Source: a bacterium 1xD42-87 | Lineage (GTDB): Bacteria > Bacillota > Clostridia > Lachnospirales > Lachnospiraceae | Assembly (NCBI GenBank): GCA_003611805.1 | Contig: RAYM01000043.1 | Location: 1 to 53,355, forward strand | DNA length: 53,355 nt | Reading direction: 5' to 3' | In this document: positions 18,401-26,934 of the stretch, one piece after another | Layout: each line of letters begins with the position of its first letter | Numbering within the stretch: position 1 is the first letter of the stretch | Made by a program: the position numbers and the translations under genes | Notes under the pieces: generated by a model | The model's input: the letters and a program-made list of their open reading frames with translations, nothing else | What the model was told of the DNA's origin: nothing | The model's database searches: none

Positions 18401-19852
18401 GAAATTCCAACGGTGCTTGCTACGATGACAGCGCTGCCTAAAGAAACAATGAGTTTCAAGATATATCCGAACCATGACAGGCTGATCTATGAGGATCATT
18501 ATACAGGAGCAGCAGTATCTGGTTCTGATATAGGAAGGACAGTCAGTGTTTCGGCAAAAGACGGATATTATCCGCCTAATGAACAGTCCTGTGTTTCCGA
18601 CATTTATCCCGCCATGAATCCTAATGTGGAAGAGATGAGACCGCAGAATATTAGTAATTCCAATAATGTGCCTGACCAATACAATCAGGATGACAACGTA
18701 CTGCATCATATGAATCCTACAACTTCGTTTACAACTAAACTGAGTAACGGAGAAACCAAGACGATTGTGGACAGCCACACAAAGACTTATACACAGTATG
18801 ACTTTGAATACAATCCTAGTAACAGGAACAACAAAGTAACATTCCCTAGCAGGAGAAGAAGCATTATGTTCTTCAAGTATTCAAAGACAAATTACAGCTA
18901 CAACGGAAATTCTGTACAATCAGCGATAGGTCAGTTTAAGAATGCAGGCAAAACACAGACTGAAAGCTACTATATCAGTCAGGTATTATTTAAGAGCAAC
19001 TATACTTCCAAGTACAAGAAAGAACTGGAAGCACAGGGAGCAGACTACATTGAAGATAAAGATGTATATGGCAACCTTACAGATGCTTGGATTGATATGG
19101 TAAACCAGAATAAGTTTGCTATCGTATCTGCAGGACAGGGTTTTGAACTTCGTGTTACTTTGAAATATGAAAACAGTTTCTTAACTCAATACCTTACAAG
19201 ATATTTTGGCTCAGATGATGGGCAGAATGATATTCTTGGTACATCCAACAGGGTACAGAAGCGATACAATGATGTTCCTGCAAACAGCAGACAGTATGCG
19301 AATATCAGTGCTTTAACTGGTAAGGACGGTAGAACGGAGCCGTTCTATACAAGTTCTGCTAGAGCATACATTAGCAGTTACAGCATTCTTGATAGATTAG
19401 CAGTTAATCTTGTTACAGGCTCAAATGTATTCAATGACTTGTATGTATTTATGAGTGACAACCCTGATACTGTTTACAGTTATTCAGGAATCTATGATAC
19501 TCCCGTTGTATTTGAGAGAGACATCAAATACAGTGCTGATTATTCTGTAACCACCATCACCTATACCATGTGTGTAAGTCATGAAAATGGTATTTCCAGC
19601 AACCTGCAGAAGATGAAGTTCTATACGAACCAACTGGCTCCCGATAAGAGGACACCTGGCATTGTAGAAGGCACTTACGATGTTGCATCACAGGGAGAAC
19701 ACAGCATTACGATCTGGACTCCCATTGTGGCAGCGACACCGTTTGACTACCCTGATACAATTCAGGACAGATATATTGGCGATGCGATAGAACTTGGTTA
19801 TACGATCAAGACAACAGGCGCGGATGACAGTATTGTACATATTGTGCAGTAA
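15455..19852 (+). pseudogene. Giant thioester-domain surface adhesin, interrupted by one in-frame TAG
   Basis: A frame of 1,465 codons that is continuous except for TAG at 16,424-16,426 (codon 324). The N-terminal part has a signal peptide (to about ADG, residue 36) and a Cys-Gln thioester domain: C in GFCVQRGYPF and Q in IQAAQALVWAV, the latter like the TQXA motif. After the stop the frame goes straight on through DEQEHAYIATIADGNG into the 1,124-residue remainder, which has His/Cys-rich (about 16,760-17,000) and many beta-rich segments. Thioester adhesins bind host surfaces covalently. No LPXTG is visible; the end is SIVHIVQ. There is no ribosome site near the ATG: GGAGG lies 45 nt upstream, next to a short ATGATGTAG. 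Nonsense mutation, readthrough or sequence error are all possible. Confidence 0.75.
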
Positions 19853-19861
19853 AATAAAAAT

Positions 19862-19895
19862 TGAATCTCCTTCAACATAGAGGGAGATTCTTTTA
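19862..19895 (+). terminator. Rho-independent terminator after adhesin
   Basis: GAATCTCC / GGGAGATTC stem followed by TTTTAG. Confidence 0.75.
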
Positions 19896-19900
19896 GAAAT

Positions 19901-20566
19901 TTAAACTATTAGTGAAAATGTTAATTTATTCTCTATTGATAAGGATAAAAGTATGAAACAAATAATGATATAGAGTATAAAGCCAACAGCCAATAAATAG
20001 GGGTATATTTTTCTGATGAAAAAATCCTGCCTAATTGCATCCATATATTTTGGCTCTTGAACAAATTCATCTAAGTGGTGTATGTAATAGTAATCATTTT
20101 TGGGAAAGAGGCAGGTACAGTTTTGATAATATTCAAAAAGTATTACATACAGAAAAGATAGTAATAAAAAGAAATTGCATGTAATAAGAGCGAAAAATAT
20201 ACATATACCACAAAAAGCAATTTTGCTGAAAGAACCAGCTTTAAGGATATCAATCTGTTCAGTTTCTTTAAATATGGACCAGTCAGAGCAGGATGTATAA
20301 TTCCATTTTAAGCAGAAATTCACATCATAGTTTTGGGAAGATGCAATTTTTACGGCTTTATGGTAGTGGCCCAATTCATGAAATGGTTCCAGTAATATGT
20401 AGCACATGAGAGTAATGAACATAATGCTTAATAATTGAGAACGGGAGAAAGGAGTGATATTCATGTTTGGATTTATGAAAAAGTATAGATATGAAAAAAA
20501 GGTTAAAAGCCATAATATACCCGAAGAAAGAAGAAACCATTTTTTGATAGTATTTTTGACTTTCAT
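19901..20566 (-). CDS. Integral membrane protein with HExGH zinc-protease motif
   Basis: A 221-residue protein with about four to five membrane segments (residues 10-30, 43-60, 112-145, 188-210). The motif HELGH at residues 63-67 lies at the end of the second segment, as in site-2-protease-like and DUF3267 putative metalloproteases. A third zinc ligand is not obvious. The start has GGAGG about 12 nt upstream on the minus strand. Its first ~35 codons overlap, antisense, the first ~35 codons of the divergent gene at 20,463. A role in cleaving or processing an exported product (for example of the adjacent adhesin) would fit the location, but this is inference. Confidence 0.6.
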   Translation of the reverse strand: MKVKNTIKKWFLLSSGILWLLTFFSYLYFFINPNMNITPFSRSQLLSIMFITLMCYILLEPFHELGHYHKAVKIASSQNYDVNFCLKWNYTSCSDWSIFKETEQIDILKAGSFSKIAFCGICIFFALITCNFFLLLSFLYVILFEYYQNCTCLFPKNDYYYIHHLDEFVQEPKYMDAIRQDFFIRKIYPYLLAVGFILYIIICFILLSLSIENKLTFSLIV

Positions 20567-20786
20567 TATGAGCGTAATTCCTCCATTGATAGTTGCAATA
20601 ATTTCATATTTTACTGGTGTGAATGAATCTTTTGATAATGTAGTCTATTTAGGGATTTCTGTGCTGTGGTGGATAATGCCAGTTTTAACATATCCGAACA
20701 ACGGGGTGTTTTATGTTTTAGTGTTTGGAGCATTACTTATTATGTATATGAACATAGTGGTCGTAACAATTTTTCAGTCTTTATAA
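20463..20786 (+). CDS. Small membrane protein (107 aa), divergent overlap with HExGH gene
   Basis: The start at 20,463 follows AAAGGAG by about 9 nt, better than the ORF's upstream ATG. A basic N-terminus (KKYRYEKKVKSHN) is followed by three hydrophobic segments at about residues 25-47, 55-70 and 75-100, with WWIMPVLTYP between them. No family recognised. It overlaps the 5' end of the minus-strand membrane gene by about 104 bp. Both genes have good ribosome sites, so either they are a genuine head-to-head overlapping pair or one start is wrong. It may be a small partner or regulator of the protease-like protein. Confidence 0.55.
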   Translation: MFGFMKKYRYEKKVKSHNIPEERRNHFLIVFLTFIMSVIPPLIVAIISYFTGVNESFDNVVYLGISVLWWIMPVLTYPNNGVFYVLVFGALLIMYMNIVVVTIFQSL

Positions 20787-20820
20787 TAAATTGTAACACA
20801 AATAAAGTACTTTTAATAGA

Positions 20821-20865
20821 ATGACTGTAGGAGTTGATGATGCAATCGTACATATCGTGCAGTAA
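20821..20865 (+). pseudogene. Orphan 3' tail of an adhesin copy
   Basis: The 14 codons here read MTVGVDDAIVHIVQ then TAA. They parallel the end of the giant adhesin (TGADDSIVHIVQ at 19,815-19,852) at protein level and partly at DNA level (GT-CATAT-GTGCAGTAA). Nothing upstream belongs to that gene. It is the remnant of a second adhesin gene lost by deletion, or a duplication boundary. A terminator follows, as after the intact gene. Confidence 0.7.
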
Positions 20866-20870
20866 AAGAC

Positions 20871-20909
20871 AAAAAGGACTCTTTCCATATGGAAGGGGTT
20901 CTTTTTGTG
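20871..20909 (+). terminator. Terminator after adhesin tail remnant
   Basis: AAAAGGACTCTTTCC pairs imperfectly with GGAAGGGGTTCTTTTT around ATAT; a T run follows. Confidence 0.6.
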
Positions 20910-21012
20910 TTGGGAATTGAAGAAACTATAAAACAAAGATATAATAGAGACAAATATCTGAAAATGGAATTAGATATGGTTGCAGGTTATAGTTGGATGA
21001 AAGGGGAATCTT

Positions 21013-22356
21013 ATGGACAAAAGATTAGATTTGCTAAATCGTGAGGAATTCGTAGAAAATGTTATTAAAATAGTAAATCAGTTGTCAGATATAAAAAGAG
21101 GGTGCTGCTTCGCCATCGAAGGAGGTTGGGGAGTTGGCAAGACTTTTGTGATAGAGGAGATTGAGGAGCAATTAAAAGTGATTCAATCTGAGGAAACGAA
21201 TAGTGACAAATATTTTGTGTTTCATTATAATTGCTGGCAACATGATTATTATGAAGAGCCTGCTGTTGCAATTATATCAGCGATGTTGGCTTCGATTAGG
21301 GAAGATGAAGTTTTAGTCAATGGGGAAGCGGAGAGAATCATAAAGGCAGGATATGAGTTTGTTGGAGAAGAACTTAAAAAGATAGCAGGCTTATATATAG
21401 AAAATAAGATAGGGATCAATTTAATCAGTTGGGCAGAAGACATAAAAAATAATAAGGAGATAAATCAAAAAGCAGAGAATGAGTTTGATGAGATGTTCAA
21501 TTTTAGCCAGACGATTGAAAAAGTTAGGAAGAAATTGCAGGAAATAGCAGAAGAAAGAACAATCGTTTTATTTGTGGACGAATTGGACAGATGTATTCCA
21601 CAATACGCAATAAAGGTGCTTGAAAGATTGCATCATATCTTTTATGGATTAGATAATGTGGTAGTGGTTATGGCAATAGACAGAAAGCAGTTAGAGCATT
21701 CTGTAGAAGAAATGTTTGGAGCAAGAAAAGATGAATCTTCTATAGACATTGAAAGGTATTTGAAGAAGTTTATAGATTTTTCAATGGTGTTGGATAATGG
21801 AACGATTAACGAATCTTATCGGGAAAAGTATAAAATATATTTTGATAACTTTGTGATTGAGAATAAGCAAGATGCAGAAGAGATAATGAGTATTTTATCA
21901 AAGTTGTTTATAACCATTGATATTAGAAGGCAGGAAAAATTAATAGAGAAAGCCAATATGGTACATTCTCTTGTGTGTAAAGAAAAGATGGATATTTCTG
22001 TTTTAGTTTTTGAAGTGGTGTATGAAGTGCTAAAGATATGGAAGTTTGGTGACTTGAAGTATGTTGCAGTTATTAATGATGGAGGATATCCAGATATCAG
22101 TAAACGAATCGGTGATAAAATGGATATTTTAATATCATTTGTGGAGCATGCATATTCAAATATTCAATTTTATGGGTATCAGAATACTGTAAAAGGTGTG
22201 AATAATAATTTATATGGGAAAGTGTTTTGGTACTTTGCTAATATATTTTATGATGAGCAGGTGCCCTATAGAGAATATAATGAATGTATGCATGGTGTAA
22301 AAGAGGAGTTAGAAGTAGCGAAGAAATACTGTGAATTTTGTGAGATGGTTAAATAA
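21013..22356 (+). CDS. KAP-family P-loop NTPase
   Basis: A 447-residue protein. Walker A is GGWGVGKT at residues 37-44; Walker B is IVLFVDELDRCIPQ with DELDR at 189-193, and AIKVLERLHHIF follows as in KAP NTPases. Usual KAP proteins carry a membrane insertion between the Walker boxes; here that region (about 60-180) is helical without an obvious double transmembrane segment, so this looks like a soluble variant. KAP proteins occur in phage-exclusion systems (PifA is the classic case). It has a good AAAGGGG site and overlaps in transcription with the broken gene 34 bp downstream, so the two formed an operon. A defence role is inferred from family and location. Confidence 0.85.
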   Translation: MDKRLDLLNREEFVENVIKIVNQLSDIKRGCCFAIEGGWGVGKTFVIEEIEEQLKVIQSEETNSDKYFVFHYNCWQHDYYEEPAVAIISAMLASIREDEVLVNGEAERIIKAGYEFVGEELKKIAGLYIENKIGINLISWAEDIKNNKEINQKAENEFDEMFNFSQTIEKVRKKLQEIAEERTIVLFVDELDRCIPQYAIKVLERLHHIFYGLDNVVVVMAIDRKQLEHSVEEMFGARKDESSIDIERYLKKFIDFSMVLDNGTINESYREKYKIYFDNFVIENKQDAEEIMSILSKLFITIDIRRQEKLIEKANMVHSLVCKEKMDISVLVFEVVYEVLKIWKFGDLKYVAVINDGGYPDISKRIGDKMDILISFVEHAYSNIQFYGYQNTVKGVNNNLYGKVFWYFANIFYDEQVPYREYNECMHGVKEELEVAKKYCEFCEMVK

Positions 22357-22390
22357 AATTAACGATTTACCTTTACGAAGGAGAAAATAT

Positions 22391-23203
22391 ATGAGTCGAA
22401 CAAATATATTTGAAATTCTTGATCAAAAAGAAAACATTAGTTCACAAATTAATAAAATAGAAGAATTATTATCTGAAGTCTCTGTTGATAACAGCATACC
22501 TGAAGATATTGTAGATATGTATTGTATGCGAGAATGGAAAGCGCGGGGAAGGTGTACAAGTTGTGAGGAAATAAGAAAGCGACTTCAGATTACATATGCA
22601 AATATTAAAAATAAATTGTCGGAGGAGCAGGTGCTGTTATATTTGGAATATGTGGTAAATATTATCTGGCTTTGCAATGAAAGATACGGTGTTGAGGATG
22701 CTGAAGATGAGTATATTTATCTACAAGAAAATGTTATAGGACTTTTAGATGATTTAGGATATGAGACTAAAGTTTTTGAAGATGAAGAAAAAGTAATATT
22801 AGTTGAGAAAAATGCAGCAATGACGGCAGTTGCAGAGGTTGTTGATCCAAACACGGCATATGCGGTGATAGAATACAATCATCATCTCTTAAAGGGGGAT
22901 ATAGCGGAGAAACAGTGAATATTAAAAATTTTGGCGGATAAATTTGAGCCAATGAGAGGAGAACTAAAGAAAGTAAATAAGGAATTAGAGAGTAATACAG
23001 GGTATTTGCTTAATAAAATGAATATCAGACACAATAATATGGAGGGTAAAAATGCAATTGAATATGTTAAAAATCTTTCCGATGAAGAACTAGAAGAATG
23101 GTACGATGAGACATATCAAATGTTATTACTTTGTTTTTTGGAATATGAGAACATTGAGAGAAATAAGAAAATTAATAAGTTAAAAGGAGTAATAGAAAAA
23201 TAG
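22391..23203 (+). pseudogene. KAP-partner protein of unknown function, split by in-frame TGA
   Basis: The start at 22,391 follows GAAGGAG. The frame reads 175 codons to TGA at 22,916-22,918, and then continues in the same frame for 94 codons with no intervening stop (ILKILADKFEPMRGELKKVN...). The text across the stop (GDIAEKQ, stop, ILKILADKFEPM) looks like one continuous amphipathic helix, and the C-terminal half lacks its own ribosome site. The intact product would have been about 270 residues, helical and acidic, with a CTSC motif near residue 56. I do not recognise the family. It was probably the second gene of a KAP NTPase system that is now inactive. Confidence 0.7.
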
Positions 23204-23221
23204 TAAAATGTGTGGTACAAA

Positions 23222-23254
23222 AAGGACGTCTCATAAACGAGAGGTTCTTTTTCT
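23222..23254 (+). terminator. Terminator-like hairpin after KAP operon
   Basis: GGACGTCTC pairs imperfectly with GAGAGGTTC, then TTTTTCTTTT. The rest of 23,255-23,486 has a short broken frame (SNGKTTTAGYTEPVV, stop at about 23,453) that may be another gene-tail remnant. Confidence 0.5.
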
Positions 23255-23486
23255 TTTGGTATGTACAAAAATCGTGACAAAGATGGACGAAATAAAATCC
23301 ATATTTATTGAACTGAAAAAATTTATCATGTATCATGAAAAATAGATAGTGTAATTCTGTCTAACGGCAAAACAACAACTGCTGGTTATACAGAACCAGT
23401 GGTTGACATAACAAACTCAAATTACAACGGAGGAAGTCTCTATTTTCTGTATTAGAGCAAATTTTCTGACAGGAGGATTTGCAGAT

Positions 23487-23702
23487 ATGATTGTAGGAAA
23501 AGACATTCCTTTGCCTTGGTGGGAGAAATATACACTTACGATAGAAGAGGCATCCCTGTATTTTGGTATCGGGGAAAAGACCCTCAGGCGGTTCGTAAAG
23601 GAGCATCCGAATGAGGAGTTCATTATTTATAACGGGACAAAGGTTCAGATCAAAAGAAAGGTGTTTGAAAAGTTTATTGATGAAAAAGTAACTGTTATGT
23701 AA
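23487..23702 (+). CDS. xis: Tn916-type excisionase
   Basis: A 71-residue protein with a winged-helix/MerR-like fold: MIVGKDIPLPWWEKYTLTIE then EASLYFGIGEKTLRRFVKEH and IIYNGTKVQIKRKVFEKFID. The pattern WEKYTLTIEEAS-YF-IGE--LR is characteristic of Tn916-family Xis. It bends DNA at the element ends and directs the integrase toward excision. A GGAGG lies upstream. The integrase gene follows 112 bp later in the same direction, as in Tn916 and relatives. Confidence 0.9.
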   Translation: MIVGKDIPLPWWEKYTLTIEEASLYFGIGEKTLRRFVKEHPNEEFIIYNGTKVQIKRKVFEKFIDEKVTVM

Positions 23703-23814
23703 GTTCGGTCTGAGGTTTGCAGACGGACTTAGACCTAGATTATGAGTCCCGTTCATGGTATATTATAGATATATCATATCGGGGCTCTTTTCAATTTAAG
23801 AAAGGAGTGACATT

Positions 23815-25014
23815 ATGAGCACAAAAAGACGGGATAGCAAAAACCGTATTTTGCAGAATGGAGAGAGCCAGAGAAAAGATGGAAGGTATATGTACAAGTA
23901 TATTGACTGTGCGGGAAATACCAAATATTTATACAGTTGGAGATTGGTAAGGACTGATCCGATTCCAAAGGGGTGTAAAGATACTGTCCCGCTCAGGGAA
24001 AAGATTAAAATAGTCCAGAGGGATAAAGAAGATGGAATTATATCTTCTGGCTATGAAATAACGGTGCTTGAACTTGTGGAAAAGTATACCGCACAAAAGG
24101 TGGGGGTAAAACAGAACACAAAGAGGGCATATAATTTTGTTCTCAGTATTTTAAGAAAAGACTCCTTTGGGGGTAGAAGGATTGAAAGGGTAAAATATTC
24201 TGATGCAAGAGAATGGCTAATAAAGCTCCAGCAAGATGGGCGAGGATATTCAACTATTAGTATGGTGAAGAATGTTATAAAACCTGCATTTGAGATGGCT
24301 GTGGCAGATGATTTGCTTCGTAAAAATCCCTTTTCATTTCCGCTAACGTCGGTTATAGTGAATGATAGTATTCCAAGAGAGGCGATTAGTGAAAAACAGG
24401 AGGAACAGTTTCTGGCTTTTTTAAGAGAGGACAGTTATTATAACCAGTATTATGATGCTGTTTATATTTTGTTCCATACAGGTTTAAGGATATCTGAGTT
24501 CGCTGGGCTGACAATATTTGATCTGGATATGAATGCGGGTGCTATCAAGGTAGATCATCAATTACAGAAGAACCGTGGCGGGGAATATGTTGTTATGGAT
24601 ACAAAGACCGACTGTGGGACAAGAATTATTCCGATGACGGATGAAGTGAAGGAATGCTTTCGTAGGATATTGGAAAAACGTCCGAAACCTAAATCAGAAC
24701 CAGTGATAGATAATAAAACAGGGTTCTTGATTCTGGATCAAGATGAGATGCCAGTAGTATCAGCACAGTGGAACAGGCGCTTTCATAAGATGTGTGCAAA
24801 ATACAATAAATTATATGAAGGGCAGATGCCAGTGATCACTCCTCATATATGCCGACATACTTTTTGCTCTAATATGGCAAAAGCAGGTATGAACCCGAAA
24901 ACGCTGCAGAAGATTATGGGGCATAGCAATATAGGTGTTACATTGAATGTGTATACTCATATCGGTTTTGAAGATGCGAAAAAGGAAATGCTGTCGGTGT
25001 GTGGAGGTCGGTAA
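23815..25014 (+). CDS. int: Tn916-family tyrosine integrase
   Basis: A 399-residue protein, close to Tn916 Int (405). The N-terminal arm-binding domain (about 1-75, SKNRILQNGESQRKDGRYMY) is typical. A core-binding domain (about 80-185) and the catalytic domain follow. The active residues are visible: R225 in HTGLRIS, H344-x-x-R347 in HICRHTF, H370 in MGHSN and the nucleophile Y380 in LNVYTH. It starts 8 nt after GGAGTG. It inserts and excises the accessory region to its left. The A+T-rich 250 bp downstream hold repeated TACAACTT sites likely to be its arm sites, so the element's right end lies near 25,260. Confidence 0.93.
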   Translation: MSTKRRDSKNRILQNGESQRKDGRYMYKYIDCAGNTKYLYSWRLVRTDPIPKGCKDTVPLREKIKIVQRDKEDGIISSGYEITVLELVEKYTAQKVGVKQNTKRAYNFVLSILRKDSFGGRRIERVKYSDAREWLIKLQQDGRGYSTISMVKNVIKPAFEMAVADDLLRKNPFSFPLTSVIVNDSIPREAISEKQEEQFLAFLREDSYYNQYYDAVYILFHTGLRISEFAGLTIFDLDMNAGAIKVDHQLQKNRGGEYVVMDTKTDCGTRIIPMTDEVKECFRRILEKRPKPKSEPVIDNKTGFLILDQDEMPVVSAQWNRRFHKMCAKYNKLYEGQMPVITPHICRHTFCSNMAKAGMNPKTLQKIMGHSNIGVTLNVYTHIGFEDAKKEMLSVCGGR

Positions 25015-25026
25015 TGGACGGCAATA

Positions 25027-25263
25027 AAGTTGTAGGATACGATTCCTGTACAACTTTTTTACAACTTTTGAAGCACAAGATGTGCGATTTTATGCTAAGA
25101 TATACCAAGTGTTTGTAAGATGGAAGAGTCGTAAAAGCCCGTATAATCAAGAAATTGGTGCTTTGTGAAAAAGTACAGCATCATGTATTTCTTATCTTTT
25201 GCTTATTGTTATTGTTGCCTGTTTTATGGGCTTTATACACTTTCCTAAAAAGTTTTACAACTT
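25027..25263. other. Likely integrase arm sites and right end of the Tn916-like element
   Basis: TACAACTT occurs at 25,049, 25,060 and 25,256 and inverted at 25,027. Repeated short sites right after int are expected for the N-terminal (arm) domain of Tn916 Int. The region 25,015-25,415 otherwise holds no gene. The chromosomal SEC-C gene begins soon after, with a sharp rise in G+C from about 25,335. The exact attachment core cannot be fixed because the left end is outside the window. Confidence 0.5.
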
Positions 25264-25415
25264 TAAATTCCCGTGTTGAAAAACTATCGCATATTTACAT
25301 TTCCTGCAAAATGTTATATACTTATTTGATAAATGCGGCATCGCATGGACGGGCAGCGGCGGTTCGACAGACGAAAACGCCGGTCCGGAATACAGGATAA
25401 AGGTGGTACGGTACA

Positions 25416-25922
25416 ATGGCATTATTACAACAGTGGCGCGATATGGCGTATTCGGAGACAGCGAACAAAGGGGATTTGCAGAGACTCTGGTCAGCCTATT
25501 TCCAAAAGGAGAAGGAAATTTATGCACAGCTTTTGAAGACCCCGGATGAGGAGGTAAAGGGCACGGTCAAGGAGCTGGCGGATAAATACGAAGTCGATCT
25601 GATGACCATGACAGGCTTTCTGGACGGCATCAACGACAGCTTGAAGCAGGCGAACCCCATCGAGGAGATGGAGGAGGACACGGAGGTAAGCCTTGGATTC
25701 GATATAGAACTGCTCTACAAGAACATGGTGGCGGCAGGCGCAGACTGGCTCTACAATCTGGAAGAGTGGAACGATATTTTCGATGAGGACAAGAGAAAGG
25801 CGCTTTACCGGGAGCAGAAGGAGTCCACTACCGTTCATAAGGATAAGAAGATTTATCCCAACGATCCCTGTCCCTGTGGCAGTGGCAAGAAGTATAAAAA
25901 GTGCTGCGGGAGAAACGCTTAA
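25416..25922 (+). CDS. SEC-C metal-binding motif protein
   Basis: A 168-residue protein ending in a complete SEC-C zinc motif, [16 protein letters not shown] (the same zinc knuckle that ends SecA). The first ~140 residues are helical and acidic and have no other recognisable domain. It lies at the chromosome side of the integrated element, with A-rich GGTACGGTACA before the ATG and no strong ribosome site. SEC-C proteins without SecA are common in Clostridia; their function is not settled. The codon use matches the chromosome and not the element. Confidence 0.85.
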   Translation: MALLQQWRDMAYSETANKGDLQRLWSAYFQKEKEIYAQLLKTPDEEVKGTVKELADKYEVDLMTMTGFLDGINDSLKQANPIEEMEEDTEVSLGFDIELLYKNMVAAGADWLYNLEEWNDIFDEDKRKALYREQKESTTVHKDKKIYPNDPCPCGSGKKYKKCCGRNA

Positions 25923-25949
25923 GACATTAATTAAGTTATGTAAACTTGG

Positions 25950-26017
25950 TGCCAGACAATCTGCAGGTAAAATTCCCAAAGCCAAATTTTACACTTTACT
26001 TTTAGGATTGCCTGGCA
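25950..26017. repeat. Nested inverted repeat
   Basis: TGCCAGACAATC (25,950) faces GATTGCCTGGCA (26,006), one mismatch, and inside them GTAAAATT faces AATTTTAC. A 68-nt stem structure would form. There is no T tract, so it is not a simple terminator. It follows one copy of the TTATGTAAAC motif (25,936) by a few bases. Confidence 0.5.
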
Positions 26018-26034
26018 TAGAATAAGGATAAGAT

Positions 26035-26293
26035 TTGGGAAACAGGATAGAGAATAACACGTCGACGAGAAGAGTAGGATGCGGAACGCAGCAGAGAGAG
26101 GCGCCCTGTGGTGAAAGCGCTTTTGCGGGAAACATTTGAAAACCGGCTCCGAGTGACCTTAATACGGTCCGCTGACTTACGTTACAGTCAAATGAGTGGT
26201 TCCGGCGCTGCGAAAGGCGCACGGAGCAAGCGAGGTGGAACCGCGTAAACATACGTCCTCTGCACAGTCTGACTGACAGTGCAGGGGATTTTC
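26035..26293 (+). promoter_or_regulatory. T-box riboswitch (threonine)
   Basis: The antiterminator signature GGTGGAACCGCG lies at 26,234-26,245. A terminator, CCTCTGCAC / GTGCAGGGG then ATTTT (26,257-26,292), follows it in the usual overlap arrangement. Upstream, GAGAAGAGTAGG (about 26,070) matches the Stem I GA-motif and an ACC triplet at 26,156-26,158 (in GAGTGACCTT) is a candidate specifier for Thr. Uncharged tRNA-Thr would stabilise the antiterminator and turn on thrS. A small membrane protein gene and two tandem repeats lie between the switch and thrS. Confidence 0.85.
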
Positions 26294-26301
26294 GCGTATA
26301 A

Positions 26302-26535
26302 GCAGAGTCAGAAGGCTTACGAAGCGTGCACCATGCTTGCATGAGGGCATGCTTTGGAAGACTTGTGACGAGCAACGCGAACGAGAGATGCGAAGCATCT
26401 CGAGTCTGCTTATACGCGGCAGAGTCAGAAGGCTTACGAAGCGTGCACCATGCTTGCATGAGGGCATGCTTTGGAAGACTTGTGACGAGCAACGCGAACG
26501 AGAGATGCGAAGCATCTCGAGTCTGCTTATATGCG
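26302..26535 (+). repeat. Two tandem 117-bp hairpin repeats inside the thrS leader
   Basis: Two near-identical 117-bp units (26,302-26,418 and 26,419-26,535) begin GCAGAGTCAGAAGGCTTACG and a third begins at 26,536 but stops after a few bases. Each unit is bounded by CGTATAAGCAGA-like and TCTGCTTATACG inverted ends and contains GAGATGCGAAGCATCTC, a perfect stem, plus several GCATGC palindromes. The structure is between the T-box terminator and the next ATG, so it is in the mRNA leader when the T-box is on. Confidence 0.8.
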
Positions 26536-26569
26536 GCAGAGCCAGAAAATGGATGAAGGAGGGAATGCA

Positions 26570-26836
26570 ATGACAGTAACACAATGGAGAGAGACGGCAG
26601 CGGAGGTGAAGGACAGAGCGCTTGATACGGTGAAGGGCGATCTGACCCTTACAAAACTGGATTTCTGCCTGATCGGGGCGATTTGCTTTCTGGCGGGAAT
26701 CTGTATCGGGCTTTTGACAGCGCCGCTTACGCATGGCGTCAGAATCGAAATGGGCAGCAATAACGGCAGTCATAATACGGGAAACGGCTGTCATAACGGC
26801 AGTGAGAACGGAAATAATGAAAGTCATAATTGTTGA
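26570..26836 (+). CDS. Small single-pass membrane protein (88 aa)
   Basis: The ATG at 26,570 follows AAGGAGGG by 7 nt. One membrane helix (about residues 36-56, FCLIGAICFLAGICIGLLTA) is followed by a short N/G/S/H-rich tail (NGSHNTGNG, NGSENGNNE). It is preceded by an amphipathic N-terminal segment. I know no function. It shares the thrS leader, so it would be induced on threonine starvation; that is unusual company for thrS. Such short proteins with a helix and a low-complexity tail are common in Lachnospiraceae. Confidence 0.65.
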   Translation: MTVTQWRETAAEVKDRALDTVKGDLTLTKLDFCLIGAICFLAGICIGLLTAPLTHGVRIEMGSNNGSHNTGNGCHNGSENGNNESHNC

Positions 26837-26934
26837 GTGTTTTTTAAGAAATCAGGGCAAAGGCGACAAACAAAAATGAGAGGATGAAACAGGAGAAATA
26901 GGAGAAATTCCTGCTTCGGAAAAGGAGAAAAGAC

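Noticed and set aside
16682..19852. Several ORFs of 60-160 codons in other frames of the adhesin gene
   Set aside because: All are antisense or out-of-frame shadows without Shine-Dalgarno sites or recognisable domains.
16424..22918. Genetic-code recoding (TAG or TGA as sense codons)
   Set aside because: Ordinary genes here end with TAG and TGA at normal positions, and the dead DUF4143 gene has both TAA and TAG, so decay is simpler than recoding.
23340..23453. Short frame SNGKTTTAGYTEPVV... before xis as a gene
   Set aside because: About 38 codons with no start or ribosome site; at most a remnant of a gene tail.
26326..26573. Plus-strand ORFs over the tandem 117-bp units
   Set aside because: They begin inside the repeat in two frames, lack ribosome sites and read like translated structured RNA.
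26177..26827. Long minus-strand ORF across the T-box and 117-bp repeats (with duplicated peptide blocks)
   Set aside because: It is the shadow of the T-box and tandem repeats; the repeated peptide simply reflects the DNA repeat and no ribosome site precedes it.
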